A stretch of 64,000 nucleotides of DNA from Branchinecta lynchi (Eukaryota; Arthropoda; Branchiopoda; Anostraca; Branchinectidae): the NCBI GenBank assembly GCA_023053575.1, contig JAKZAP010000004.1, positions 21,629,252-21,693,251 on the forward strand. The letters are read 5' to 3'. Shown here piece after piece: positions 11,614 through 21,204 of the stretch (position 1 is the first letter of the stretch; every line of letters begins with the position of its first letter). The notes beneath the pieces are model-generated. The model searched no databases and was not told where the DNA came from. It saw only the letters and a program-made list of their open reading frames with translations. The position numbers were made by a program, and so were the translations under genes.

Positions 11614-11925
11614 TTAAAGTTTAACCGAAAAGGTCTAGGATAAGACAATCTAGTTACCCATCACTTGTTCACTTAAATAATCTTGAAAACCCGATGAAAA
11701 AGCGTTAGTTTGTTTTTCTGATATTTCCGAATAAGCGATTATACCATTGTGCTTGCCGCTCTTCCCGTTTTTGTGATAGCTCTATGGTGCCTGCAACATT
11801 TGGCAACAACACCAGCAGCAAACAAATAAATAAACCGGTGTCGACTAAATTGTGACGGAATTCCATACAAGCGTGATCGTGTACCAAATAAACAGAAAGT
11901 GTCTGCAGTGCCAATAACAAACCAG
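11614..11925 (+). mobile_element. piggyBac-type MITE, left part
   Basis: Begins TTAA then AGTTTAACCGAAAAGG and is nearly identical to the left 250 bp of the complete copy at 56591-57063. The right end is missing. It is non-coding. Confidence 0.65.
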
Positions 11926-12029
11926 ATATGGCGGAACGTCGTTTCTGCTAGTGAGGTGTCTTGTGTATTGATAGTGGCTGCCCGATTTTCATCATCAGCA
12001 ACTGTTGCATCAGATGGAACACCTTTAGC

Positions 12030-13810
12030 AATGTCTTGGCACCTTTATTACAGGGTTGGTGGGAGGTACAGTGTTTAATTAAATTACTGGTCTCTCTCAA
12101 CCTTGTGGTTACAGACCAACATTCGACAAACCTTTGCCACCTGTTACTTATCTGAGGTAAATCCTTCCTTATTCCTTTGAATCACTAAGAATGGCCGATT
12201 CAGTCAGGATTGAAGGCAGATTGAGGGGGACTGTATGGCTGCTAAATGGCCTAACATTGTCGGAACCGTTCTATCCTAATAATAAGATTTTTTCCAAAAA
12301 ATGGAAAGTAGAATTGCATGACATTTCAGTAATCACTAGAATTTGCTTGTATTGTTGTACAATGCAGGGAAAGGAGGGGTACCTGACCTCATTTTACACT
12401 AACTCAATGTTTCAGCGAAAATGTTTAAATGAAATGTGCATGCTGTCTGACGGTCAAGAGGTAAAATATGACGTTTTTTAATAAAAAAAAACCTTCTGGC
12501 TCTTGGGCTCGAACCCTTATTAATGTGTTCAAAATACTCAAATTCTGTGCCTTTTCTTTGTTTTCAAGCTGCTTTGTAAAGGTGTTTTCGGGTCATCGAC
12601 TTTAGTAACTGAAGGGATCTTTTCTGAAAAGAAAATATGTTTAACTAGAAATACTGAAGCAATATTTATCTGTCAATTTTGTAAACCATTCAATTAGCTT
12701 CGATCTAGTGTGTTTGTCATATTTGTTGGTTCCGTTTTTAGCCAGATAGGTTATTCTGAAGGCAAGACTTCTCTGGAAAATTGAAATCTCGTCTGAGGTT
12801 GTCAACCCCTCCTTTAATGCAGAGTATGCGATTCAACGCCTTTCACACTTTTTTCCCCTAACTTTGCTGTATTCCACTCCTTCTTGCTTATGAAAAAGTT
12901 TTTCGCAAATTCTAAACTCTTCCTTCTTTCATTTGCTGGTTTAAATGAACTAGCAGCAAGGTAAAATAATTTTTACGAAGTTGTCGGCTAGTTTGAGTGT
13001 CTTACCTACCAGTCAAGGAAAAAATCTGATTTGTTATATATTGACAAAAAAATATGTTAATTTCCAGACTGTTATATGTTTGTTTGTGAATGCTTGGAGC
13101 TTTGAAGAAAAAAACAGCCGAAAATATTCAGTGGGACTGCATAACCTTGTCAAAACCATTCAGACCCAACACTATAAATTTTCTGTTCTATTTCCCACCA
13201 TTCAGTAATCCCTAGGATTTGCCTGTACAATGCAGATAGAACAGTAGCAGCATGCTTATTTGGACACCTCTCTACATTTTCCATATCTTGGCCCTGTTTA
13301 CAAAACAGTTGACAATATAGTGAAATATCAAATTTCGTATCAGTAAATAGGAGTCTCTCGCAGCAATTTTCCTGTCACAAAATGAAAAGTTGTTTTTACC
13401 TACATTCTTTGAATTTAAATTTTTCCTTCTTTAATTTGCTGTTTCAAATCGACCAACTGTGAGGTAAACAAAACAAAAAATGGAATGAGTTGTCTGTCGG
13501 TTTGAGTGCTTGAAGTATCTGTGAAGGAAAAAAAATCTGAAAAAGTATGTACACGCTCGTTACCTATTGACAAAAATATGTTGAGTTTCAGACTGTTGTG
13601 TTGTTTTGTGAAAGCTTGGAACCTTGAAAGAAGAAACAGAGCAAGGGGGAACAGAGCCTAAACTGTTCAAGTCTTGGATGAAACCTAGCAATTAGTACAT
13701 ATACTAGCATTTTGGCACCTTTGTTACGTTGGGTGCAGTATTGATATTTGATTTGAACCGCTGGTGTCTCTTAACCCTGTGGTTAAGGACCAATATTTAA
13801 CGCACCTTAC
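12030..13810. repeat. Diverged tandem duplication of non-coding sequence
   Basis: Blocks recur in order with many substitutions: TTGGCACCTTT...CCTTGTGGTTA near 12040-12110 and 13710-13790; AGACTGTTATATGTTTGTTT near 13068 and AGACTGTTGTGTTGTTTTGT near 13590; TCAGTAATC-C-TAG-ATTTG near 12325 and 13202. The unit order suggests old local duplications. No coding sequence was identified; the 96-residue plus-strand ORF at 12191 sits in this repeated sequence. Confidence 0.45.
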
Positions 13811-14126
13811 CTGAACAATGTTTTAGCACCTTTAGCACCCACCATTCTAAGCACATTCCAGGTTTCACCTTCAGCTCAGTTTGCCTTCCATCCACTGTGT
13901 CCAAACCCTGACAACCATCAAGATGCTAAAAAATTGTATCAGTCTACAAACTATGTTTGTCCAGACAAGTAGCCCATTTCTTAGGGCCAAACTACTGAAA
14001 TGCAGCTGCTCAGAATAAAGACCAGTCTATTTTTTTTACTATTTTACGCCAAAAACACAATCAAGCACTTAGAATAAAACCGTATATCTCTTTAGCTTCA
14101 TGAGTTTCAAAACATTGTAAAGCCCA

Positions 14127-14249
14127 TTATGCTTCAGTAAATTTCATCCAATCAGGTCCAGTTTTGACTGATGATGACCAACACAGCTGTTCGAATGTAA
14201 CTGGCACAAGGCAAGCCTGCAAGGCTGAAATCGCCAGGTCCATATTATC
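14127..14249 (-). CDS. Candidate terminal exon of unrecognised gene
   Basis: The acceptor GATTACTTTCAG precedes 14249. The frame gives 40 residues (including MDLAISALQACLVPVTFEQL) and a stop at 14127-14129. In this frame the exon begins in phase 0, which does not match the two-base overhang of the exon at 15749-15806. Either an exon between them was missed or one of the calls is wrong. Confidence 0.28.
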   Translation of the reverse strand, partial: DNMDLAISALQACLVPVTFEQLCWSSSVKTGPDWMKFTEA

Positions 14250-15047
14250 CTGAAAGTAATCATAAAATTAGAATGCAAGTTTATGTTTGAATATAAAGCT
14301 TCATGCTACTGTTTCTCTATGGCTTCCCCGTCTTCTTCTTCAAACACACAGCTATCTGAGCACTGAGCAGTCCTCACATAGTTAATCAACCCCCCAAAAT
14401 ACCCCGTATATTGGTATATAGATTATATTATTTTCAAAATACTGAACACTGTCAGTAGTTTCATAACAGATAACACAAGGATGCTCAGGTTCAATGGACA
14501 ACACTCAACAGACAACACCTTGGATGTAATCTGTTGTGTTTGAAACTCGTTATGGGTGAATATGTTATCGTGATGGGTGTAATATGTCTCGTATATGTTA
14601 TGCATAATAAGCATTGCCAGGAAGAGCAAGAAAGGGAGTAAAAGTGAAAGAAGTATTACATAATTTTAGTAAGGACGAAGCAAACCTGGTCAAAAAAAAA
14701 CTGGAACCAAAATACAACGAATATTTGCTTTCAAAGTAGATACTAGTTTTGGGCAAGAAAGGTAATATGAAGAAATGTATGATTTTCGTGAGGATGAAGG
14801 GGAGTCAGTTTCGACTTACACCTTGACAGGGGTGTAACTAACATCCTGGGAGGGGGGAGGGGCTATGCTAATTAACAAGCTTCAAAGATCCAATCCTAGC
14901 TAACAAATTCTTGCCATTAGCTACCGGCATGATAATTACCATCTGCAAACACGTAGGTGAATAAGGGCTTTTTGAACATCCAAGCCCTTGTAAGTAGCTT
15001 CTGAGGTGTGAACACTCAATTCGCAATTCGCCTTACACCAGTTCAGC

Positions 15048-15292
15048 GCTCCAAGTGGACTAGTTTCTGCCAATCCCCCATTGTCTCAGAATCAGTACTC
15101 GTATAGACACACTAAGCAGTCGGATTCATAAGGTATTGGGTAACTTTCAGTTTCTGCTACTGAGACATAAGCAAAACCACCATTAGGGACTCAGATTGCA
15201 GGTTTTCTACTCATGAACCTGTGGATCTATTTTACTCTGTCAATTGCGGTGGTGAGGTAGAGGGGGATTTACAGAAACTAGTCCGCTTAGAA
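15048..15292. mobile_element. MITE family D, copy 2
   Basis: The ends AAGTGGACTAGTTTCTGCC and TTTACAGAAACTAGTCCGCTT are inverted, each next to a C5/G5 run. Related to 4401-4640. It lies in a possible intron of the candidate gene at 14.1-17.9 kb. Confidence 0.6.
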
Positions 15293-15427
15293 GCGGTGAA
15301 CCGGAATATGGCGAATTTCCGAATATTGAAGTTTCATTTGTAACAGGGGTTGCATTTTTAACCACTGATAGAAACAATTAAAGCTCGTTTTGCATTCTTC
15401 TCATATATTCCCTTATTATGTCTTAAA

Positions 15428-15660
15428 GGACACCTCGCACTACAGAGTGTTTCTTGTGTTTTGGGATATTTGACTACTTTACAACTTAGCTTTCCTTACA
15501 GAAAATTACACAAGGCTGTAGCTTTTCTTGGCCTCTCCTTACAGCCCCTCACCCTGGATGGCAAACTCGGCAAAATTTGCATAACCAGTTTTCGCACCAA
15601 TGAGCCAACAGTATTGGCCTGTTTGACTATCCTCCCATTTTATTTGTCCCCCTGCTAACA
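15428..15660 (-). repeat. Family E repeat (reverse)
   Basis: Starts AAAGGACACCTCGCACTA and contains reverse-complement matches to 41680-42240 and 51550-51806 (AAACCGGTTATCTGCATTTT-like block). About 230 bp. Non-coding. Confidence 0.5.
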
Positions 15661-15748
15661 CCCCCAGAATACCTACAAAAAAAAGAATCCTAATACATGT
15701 GTCACAAATGCCAATGCAAGATCTACAACTGAAAAGCTAGAAACCTAC

Positions 15749-15806
15749 CTAATGTGATACTCTTCTTCATCAAGTTGGTTGAAACCAGCTGTTACCAACA
15801 AAGCTT
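15749..15806 (-). CDS. Candidate small exon of unrecognised gene
   Basis: 58 nt between acceptor GCCGCATCTATAG and donor AG|GTAGGT. It encodes about EALLVTAGFNQLDEEEYHI. The two-base start matches the one-base end of the exon at 15846-15933. Confidence 0.28.
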
Positions 15807-15845
15807 CTATAGATGCGGCGCAGAAAAGTGATTGCCTTTAGTCAC

Positions 15846-15933
15846 CTGTGTCCTCTGATTGCTGGGGGGTAGTAACTATGGGTTGATCTTGGAGGGGTGT
15901 TCTGAACTTCTCAAGGCTCGACTGCACTTCAAC
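15846..15933 (-). CDS. Candidate exon of unrecognised gene
   Basis: 88 nt, acceptor TTTCTATTTTAG and donor ACAG|GTGACT. It encodes VEVQSSLEKFRTPLQDQPIV and on to SEDT. The phases join to 15749-15806. The family is unrecognised. Confidence 0.28.
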
Positions 15934-15989
15934 CTAAAATAGAAACAGTTTTCAAACGATGGAATTTCTAGCCAATTACAATGTAAAAA

Positions 15990-16290
15990 GTCTCTCCTAC
16001 ATCGGTCTTTAGAGGTTGCACATCACCAAGTCGGTGATTTTTATTTCGAATTCGGAGAGTTAATATCCGAATACAGGATTAAAACGCTAAAATGCGAAAT
16101 GCTGCAGATTAAGTTATCCCAGTCTGCAGTATTTTGCATTCTAGCGTTTTAATCCTGTATCGGATTCTAACTCTCCGAATTCGGATTTTAACCCTCCGAA
16201 TTCGGATTTTAACTCTCCGAATTCGGATTTTAACTCTCTGATGATGTGTGATGTGCAACCACCAAAGTCCGATGTAGGAGAGACATTTAC
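15990..16290. mobile_element. Foldback/MITE with layered inverted repeats
   Basis: Outer arms: GTCTCTCCTACATCGG near 16001 and CCGATGTAGGAGAGAC near 16269. Middle arms: GTTGCACATCAC / GTGATGTGCAAC. Inner arms: CAGGATTAAAACGCTA / TAGCGTTTTAATCCTG, with repeated CTCCGAATTCGGATTTTAA units on the right side. It should fold into a nearly full-length hairpin. The extreme ends resemble CA[AC]TGTAAA. Confidence 0.7.
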
Positions 16291-16829
16291 AGTGTAGTTA
16301 TCTTGTCACAGTTCCTCCAAACATTTATATGTGGCCTCATCAAGAAGTATGACTAGATAGTTTCTTTGAAGAGCCAGACCATGTTTGTATATGCTACCCA
16401 AACGTCTCAAGCAGTAAGACTGGTTTGGTCTCAAACAGGGAGCGGCGAATCAGCATGGTACCAGATATACATAACAAAGTCATCCCTGTTGTTTGTATGG
16501 TTGAGAGTCTTGATTACCTCCTAGTAAACCAACCATTGCTAATTTTTTTTCTCATAAAAACCTGACATATGTAATGTATATTTTGATGACCTAGCCTACT
16601 ACAAAGCGATTCTTATTGGGTTTTTCTTATCAAGAAAATATTCAACAGTTACCAATGAGTTGCGATCCTGCACGTTGACATTTTGCTTCTGCATGATCTA
16701 TGTTGGTATACTGTCTGTGCAGATAGTGTCATTATGGGCTTACTGGTTAGGTTTGTTTTTAAGCCTGTTCATTTACTGATTTCATTTGTGAAAATAAAGC
16801 AAACAAGAATATAGAATATGCACTGTGTA

Positions 16830-17400
16830 GGACAGAATCCACAGTAGGTATCTGCAAAGGCAAACAGTGCAAGGATTGCTGTGATGATCGATTATTTGCT
16901 TGGTGTGCTAGCTTTTTGCAAGGGACCTAAGGCTGAGTATGTTCCAGGCTGTCTGGCATCCCATTCCCTTTTTGGCTCTTTTCACATGGTACAGGCAGGT
17001 CGATGCCAGTCCATTTTCTTCAGAAATACAGAATTGGACTGACATTCTCGTCAAAGTACATTGAGGCTTGCTTGTTTCATATTTGAAGGCAAAGCAACAG
17101 ACTTCTCTGTTGCAGTGTGTAAGATTATAGCTGGTAACAACAACAACAAGCATGCAAACAAGATTGTAAACAAGGTGTAGGCTATTCCCAGAAATCACAG
17201 GATCTGCAAAGGCAAAAAGTCCAAGGATTGCTTCTGGGATTGACTATTTTCTTGGTAGGCTAGCTATTTGCAAGGACCTAAGGCTGAGTATGTTCCAGGC
17301 TGTATGGCTTTCTATTCTCCATGGCTTTTTTTCACAAAGCCAGTCATTTTTCTTTGGAAATATAGAATCGGAACGTCATTCTTGTCGTAGTATATTGAAA
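16830..17400. repeat. Direct duplication (about 345-bp offset)
   Basis: Blocks such as TCTGCAAAGGCAAA, AAGGATTGCT, GGACCTAAGGCTGAGTATGT and TCCAGGCTGT occur near 16855-16950 and again near 17200-17310 in the same order. The minus-strand ORF over 16908-17198 lies in it and I do not count it as a gene. Confidence 0.55.
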
Positions 17401-17761
17401 CATGATATGAACTTGGTCTTTTTAGGTTGTGAGAAGCCAAAGGACTAATTTGAATTAATAGGTGTGTGGTACTACATATGTGGTGTATTTGCTTGGCTTT
17501 ATTTCTATTTATTCATTTTTTTACCTTATTTTTTTGAAAAGCACAAGGGTAAAAACGGCTTTCTTCTTTGCAACATTTTGAGGAACCCTGAGTGCGCAAT
17601 TTACTTGGATTAAAAGTGACTTATTTGCAGATGACTTGACTTCGCTACGCTAAAGTCTAGTTTATTTTTAGCCAGTTTAGGTCCATCACTAGTTTGTCCT
17701 GTTTCTTCAGTATTATTTGAAGATGCTTTACGAAAAATTGGTATAAGAGTATTCTACAAAC

Positions 17762-17928
17762 CTGTAAAGATTCTGTCGATCAGTCGTTCCAAGAGGACCA
17801 TGTGACTTCATAAAAATTCCTCCATTGACTCCACTCCGTTGAAGAACACTGGAAGATTTCCTTGACACGGCAAAGTCTTCTGAGCTGTTTTTATAATCAA
17901 GGATTGAGCAACGACTGATATTTGCCAT
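17762..17928 (-). CDS. Candidate first coding exon of unrecognised gene
   Basis: ATG at 17926-17928 opens 55 codons (MANISRCSILDYKNSSEDFA..., ending TDRQNLY) and runs into donor TTTACAG|GTTTGT at 17762. Composition looks coding and serine-rich. Another in-frame ATG lies upstream in a different frame (MSTKRDFSSSYFGRG). Its two-base overhang does not fit the next candidate exon at 15933, so at least one exon would be missing. Confidence 0.3.
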
Positions 17929-17983
17929 ATCTGACCTCGGCCAAAATATGAGCTTGAAAAATCACGTTTGGTCGACATTTTAA

Positions 17984-18154
17984 ATTTTCGCGGGCGAATT
18001 GTGGACGGATTCACCATGGGAAAGCGTCCACATTCTCAACGTCCCTACTGAAGACTACTGTGGACAGAATGAAAATCCCTAATGGGTGTTGTAATAATTC
18101 AATGTGTTTGAATCTAAGATGTAAAAATAAGTTGCCTGTTCAGTTAAACTTTAA
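17984..18154 (+). mobile_element. piggyBac-type MITE, right part
   Basis: Nearly identical to the right 170 bp of the copy at 56591-57063 (TTTTCGCGGGCGAA... to CAGTTAAACTTTAA). It ends in TTAA at 18151-18154. The left part is absent. Confidence 0.65.
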
Positions 18155-18169
18155 TTGTTTTTCCACAAG

Positions 18170-18398
18170 TTCATTTTCCAGCTTGAGCCTGAAGAGAACC
18201 CTTGCCAAGAAGGTCCGAAATATTAATCATGGACGACAGGGCCCAACCAGCACACGACGTCGTCCACTGTTTCCTGACCGAAGATTAAAAATTAACTGTC
18301 TTTTTCTTTGTTTGTATATGTTTTGTTTACTTTCTTCATTTACTCCGCCTTTCCGAAATGGCGGTTCATAAATAAATTACTTACTTACTTACTTATAT
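18170..18398 (+). mobile_element. Foldback arm followed by LINE 3'-end fragment
   Basis: 18170-18220 carries GAGCCTGAAGAGAACCCTTG and CCAAGAAGGTCCGAAAT, an arm of the foldback family. 18222-18398 is the second copy of the LINE 3' end seen at 5270-5455, with tail AATTACTTACTTACTTACTTA. Confidence 0.55.
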
Positions 18399-18449
18399 CT
18401 CTAAGAAAATGTAGCTGACTTATCCGTTTTGGACCGTCAAATATGAGAT

Positions 18450-19786
18450 CTATCGTCGGATCAAAAGTCCTTTTTCGACTTTGCGGTTAAGATGCGCACT
18501 TTAAGGGAGCCAGAACTTCATTTGTAAGCAAAACCCTTGAGGCAAAAATGATAATGGGCTCATGGCGATCATGAAAATGTATATTTTGCTTAAATAGATG
18601 TTCCTTCGGCCCAAGCTGACTGCGAATCCTATTTGACGGTGCAAAACGGATAAGCCAGCTACATTTTATTCGAGCTATATTTCGGCCCTTCTTGGCAAGG
18701 GTCCCCTTCAGGCTCAAGCTCCAGCTGGAAAATAAACTTGGACAAGCTCGAATAAAATGTAACGGGCTTATCCGTTTTGCACCGTCAAATATGATTTTGC
18801 TTAAAAGTATTTTTCTTACTTTGCGGTCAAGATTGGTACTTTAAGGAATAGCCGGATTTGGGAAATGGCGATTTCTAAGCCAATCTTATCGAATCTCTAA
18901 TATTTCAGCCAAGTTTCATCGTCCTAGTACATCTGAAAGTACCTTAAACTCGCGATCACCGGAATTCTGGACCCCCCACAGTGCCCAGAGCCAATCCGGT
19001 TCTGTAAATGTTTTATCTAGAGCATCTGTTTGTTATTCCCACAAAGTTCCATCCCGATCTCTCCTGTCTAAGCGGGTCAAGTTTTACCGCCCCCCCCCCC
19101 CCCCAATAGTTGTTGGATCCGTTCCAGACATGAAAAAGATCACCAGAGCCATGAACTCAGTTCAATTATTAAATTACACTGGAATCCTATCACCCGTTCC
19201 AAAGTTACCCATGACTCAATATTCCGGATCCACCTCCCTCCACTCCCCCCACGATGGTCGGATCGAGGAAATTTGTTTTCCAAGTCCGTTTGATTGGGTC
19301 CCTTATACGCCCGACAAGTTTCGTCGTGAAAATCCCCAGAACCACCAACACAGGAATCCCCCCCCCCCAGTGTCTGGATCCATTCCAATTGTGTAAACGA
19401 TTTAACTAGAGCAGATGCTTGTTCTTCCCAGCAAGTTTCACAATAATCCCTCCATTCTAACCGTTACTCGGGATTTCCGGTCTTCCCCCTCCAACTCCCC
19501 CATAGCTGTCGAATCCGGTCCGGACTTCAAATGGGATATCAGAGATATGATAAGCCATTCGAAAGTTGCGCAGTATTCAATTTTCCGGATTCCCCCCACT
19601 CCATCCCCCCCCCCCTTGTTTCCAAGTTAGTTTGGTCGGGTCCCTGATACGCCTGCCAAGTTTCATCGTCCTAGCACGTCTGGAAGTACCCTAACTCGTA
19701 ATAGTGTGACAGAGCGCCCGACCTACCGACATACGGAATTGCAACGGTATATGGCACTTGAGCCAGAGGCTGCAGGTGCCATAACA
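18450..19786 (+). repeat. Family A repeat, copy with foldback insertion
   Basis: Family A interior, in which a foldback element (about 18600-18795, arms GACGGTGCAAAACGGATAAG / TTATCCGTTTTGCACCGTC) interrupts the line ...TTTTGCTTAAA. The C-rich zone, the (GACC)n tract and the terminal hairpin (GCACTTGAGCCAGAGGCTGC then AGGTGCCAT) follow. The end overlaps the start of the next copy, so the two are head to tail. Confidence 0.65.
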
Positions 19787-19881
19787 AGAGCTGGAAGCTC
19801 ATATGGCACTAGCAAGACTGGTTCAGAGGATGAAATATAGAATTTGCCTTTTCGTGAGTTTGTTCTGATCATCTGTAACCC

Positions 19882-20404
19882 CTGGTTCACACTGCTGCGA
19901 TTTCGCGCAAAATTCTGCGTGATTCGACATACGGCGAAAATCGTGCAACAAGCAACGGAGAGCTTTGCCTTTTGTCGCAGTGTCGGATCCGATGAAGTAC
20001 TTCAACTGATCCGACATAACGCATGCGATTCTTGAGGGAAAGAAAAGAAAAAAGAAAGACTAGTTAATTTTCAAGACTAGAAATTGGTCTACCTTCATGT
20101 GACTGTATCCTAGAATGGCTGAATGCAAACTATCTTCTGAATAAACTTGTATTAACCTGTTTTGAACAAGATGACATATGGGGTTTGACTGAAAGTTTCC
20201 TAATGTTGGGTGGTATTCAGATTGAAAATCTCCCAGCATCTTCAGAGGTTGTTTCCCCAAGGGTTCTTTGTCCTTCTGATGAATATTCTTGACGAAAAAT
20301 TTCGTTTTCCATTTGCGTCTGCATGGTAGTGGGAACGTCCACGTGATTCTGTCACACGTCAAGAAAAAATCGTGTCGCATACGAAGCAACAGTGTGAACC
20401 AATG
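19882..20404. mobile_element. hAT-like non-autonomous element (523 bp)
   Basis: Inverted ends CTGGTTCACACTGCTGCG and CAACAGTGTGAACCAATG, flanked by the 7-bp direct repeat GTAACCC at 19875-19881 and 20405-20411. No transposase is seen. The terminal GGTTCACACTG motif and 7-8 bp duplication suggest hAT, by inference. It sits inside a family A repeat, so it is younger than that copy. Confidence 0.7.
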
Positions 20405-20599
20405 GTAACCCGAACCCTTGAGATGAGAATGATCATGGACTTGGAAATCACGAGAATGTATCGTTTGGTAAAAAGTATTTTATTTTCGAACTTGGCTGTA
20501 ATGATGCGCACTTTGAAGGCGCTAGAAATTCATCTGTAAGAAAAACCCTTGTGGCAAAAACGATAACAGACCCTAGTAGATCATTAATATTTATCTATC

Positions 20600-21056
20600 A
20601 CTTGAGCCCAAGCTGACTTAGAAACATATATTCAAATAAGGCATAAAACGGATATGTCGGCTACGATACCTTGGCAGCGATATTTCGACCCTTCTTGGCA
20701 AGGGTCTTCGTCAGGCTGTCAGTCTTCAGGGTCAACTTCGGGGAAGGAAACAAACCTGCAATAAATAACTAAAGCTTCTACCGACTATAAATATCTTATT
20801 CGGGCAAATTACTTTTAAAACCACTGTAGGGAAAAAAATAGTCCTGATATTTTATTTTTGACAAGGCAATTGTTTTTTGCTGCACGATTGGGATTTGGGC
20901 TGATGAAAGGAAAGTTTTGTTTCTGTATTTTGATCAACTAAGTTTTTTTTTTTTATTAATAAGGGACTGAAAGCTTAAATTTTGTTCGATGAAATATCGC
21001 TGCCAAAGCATCGTAGCTGACATATCCGTTTTATGCATTATTTGAATATATGTTAA
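20600..21056. mobile_element. Foldback element
   Basis: The left arm near 20605-20690 (AAACGGATATGTCGGCTACG, TTGGCAGCGATATTTCG) is mirrored near 20990-21056 (GAAATATCGCTGCCAAAGC, GACATATCCGTTTTATGC). The inner segment includes CCCTTCTTGGCAAGGGTC. Related fragments lie at 40370-40510, 53700-53800 and 59470-59580. Confidence 0.65.
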
Positions 21057-21204
21057 TATAGATCGTTTGGTCAAAAGTATTTTTTTCACTTTTCAGTTAA
21101 GACGCGCACTTTAAGGGAGCTATAGTAAGCAGAAACGTTGAGACAAAAATAATAATCGGCTCATGGAGATCATGGAAATGTCTATTTTGCTTAAAAGAAT
21201 TTTT

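Noticed and set aside
12191..12481. 96-residue plus-strand ORF starting MADSVRIEG
   Set aside because: It lies in diverged duplicated non-coding sequence, and the counterpart copy near 13100 does not keep the frame.
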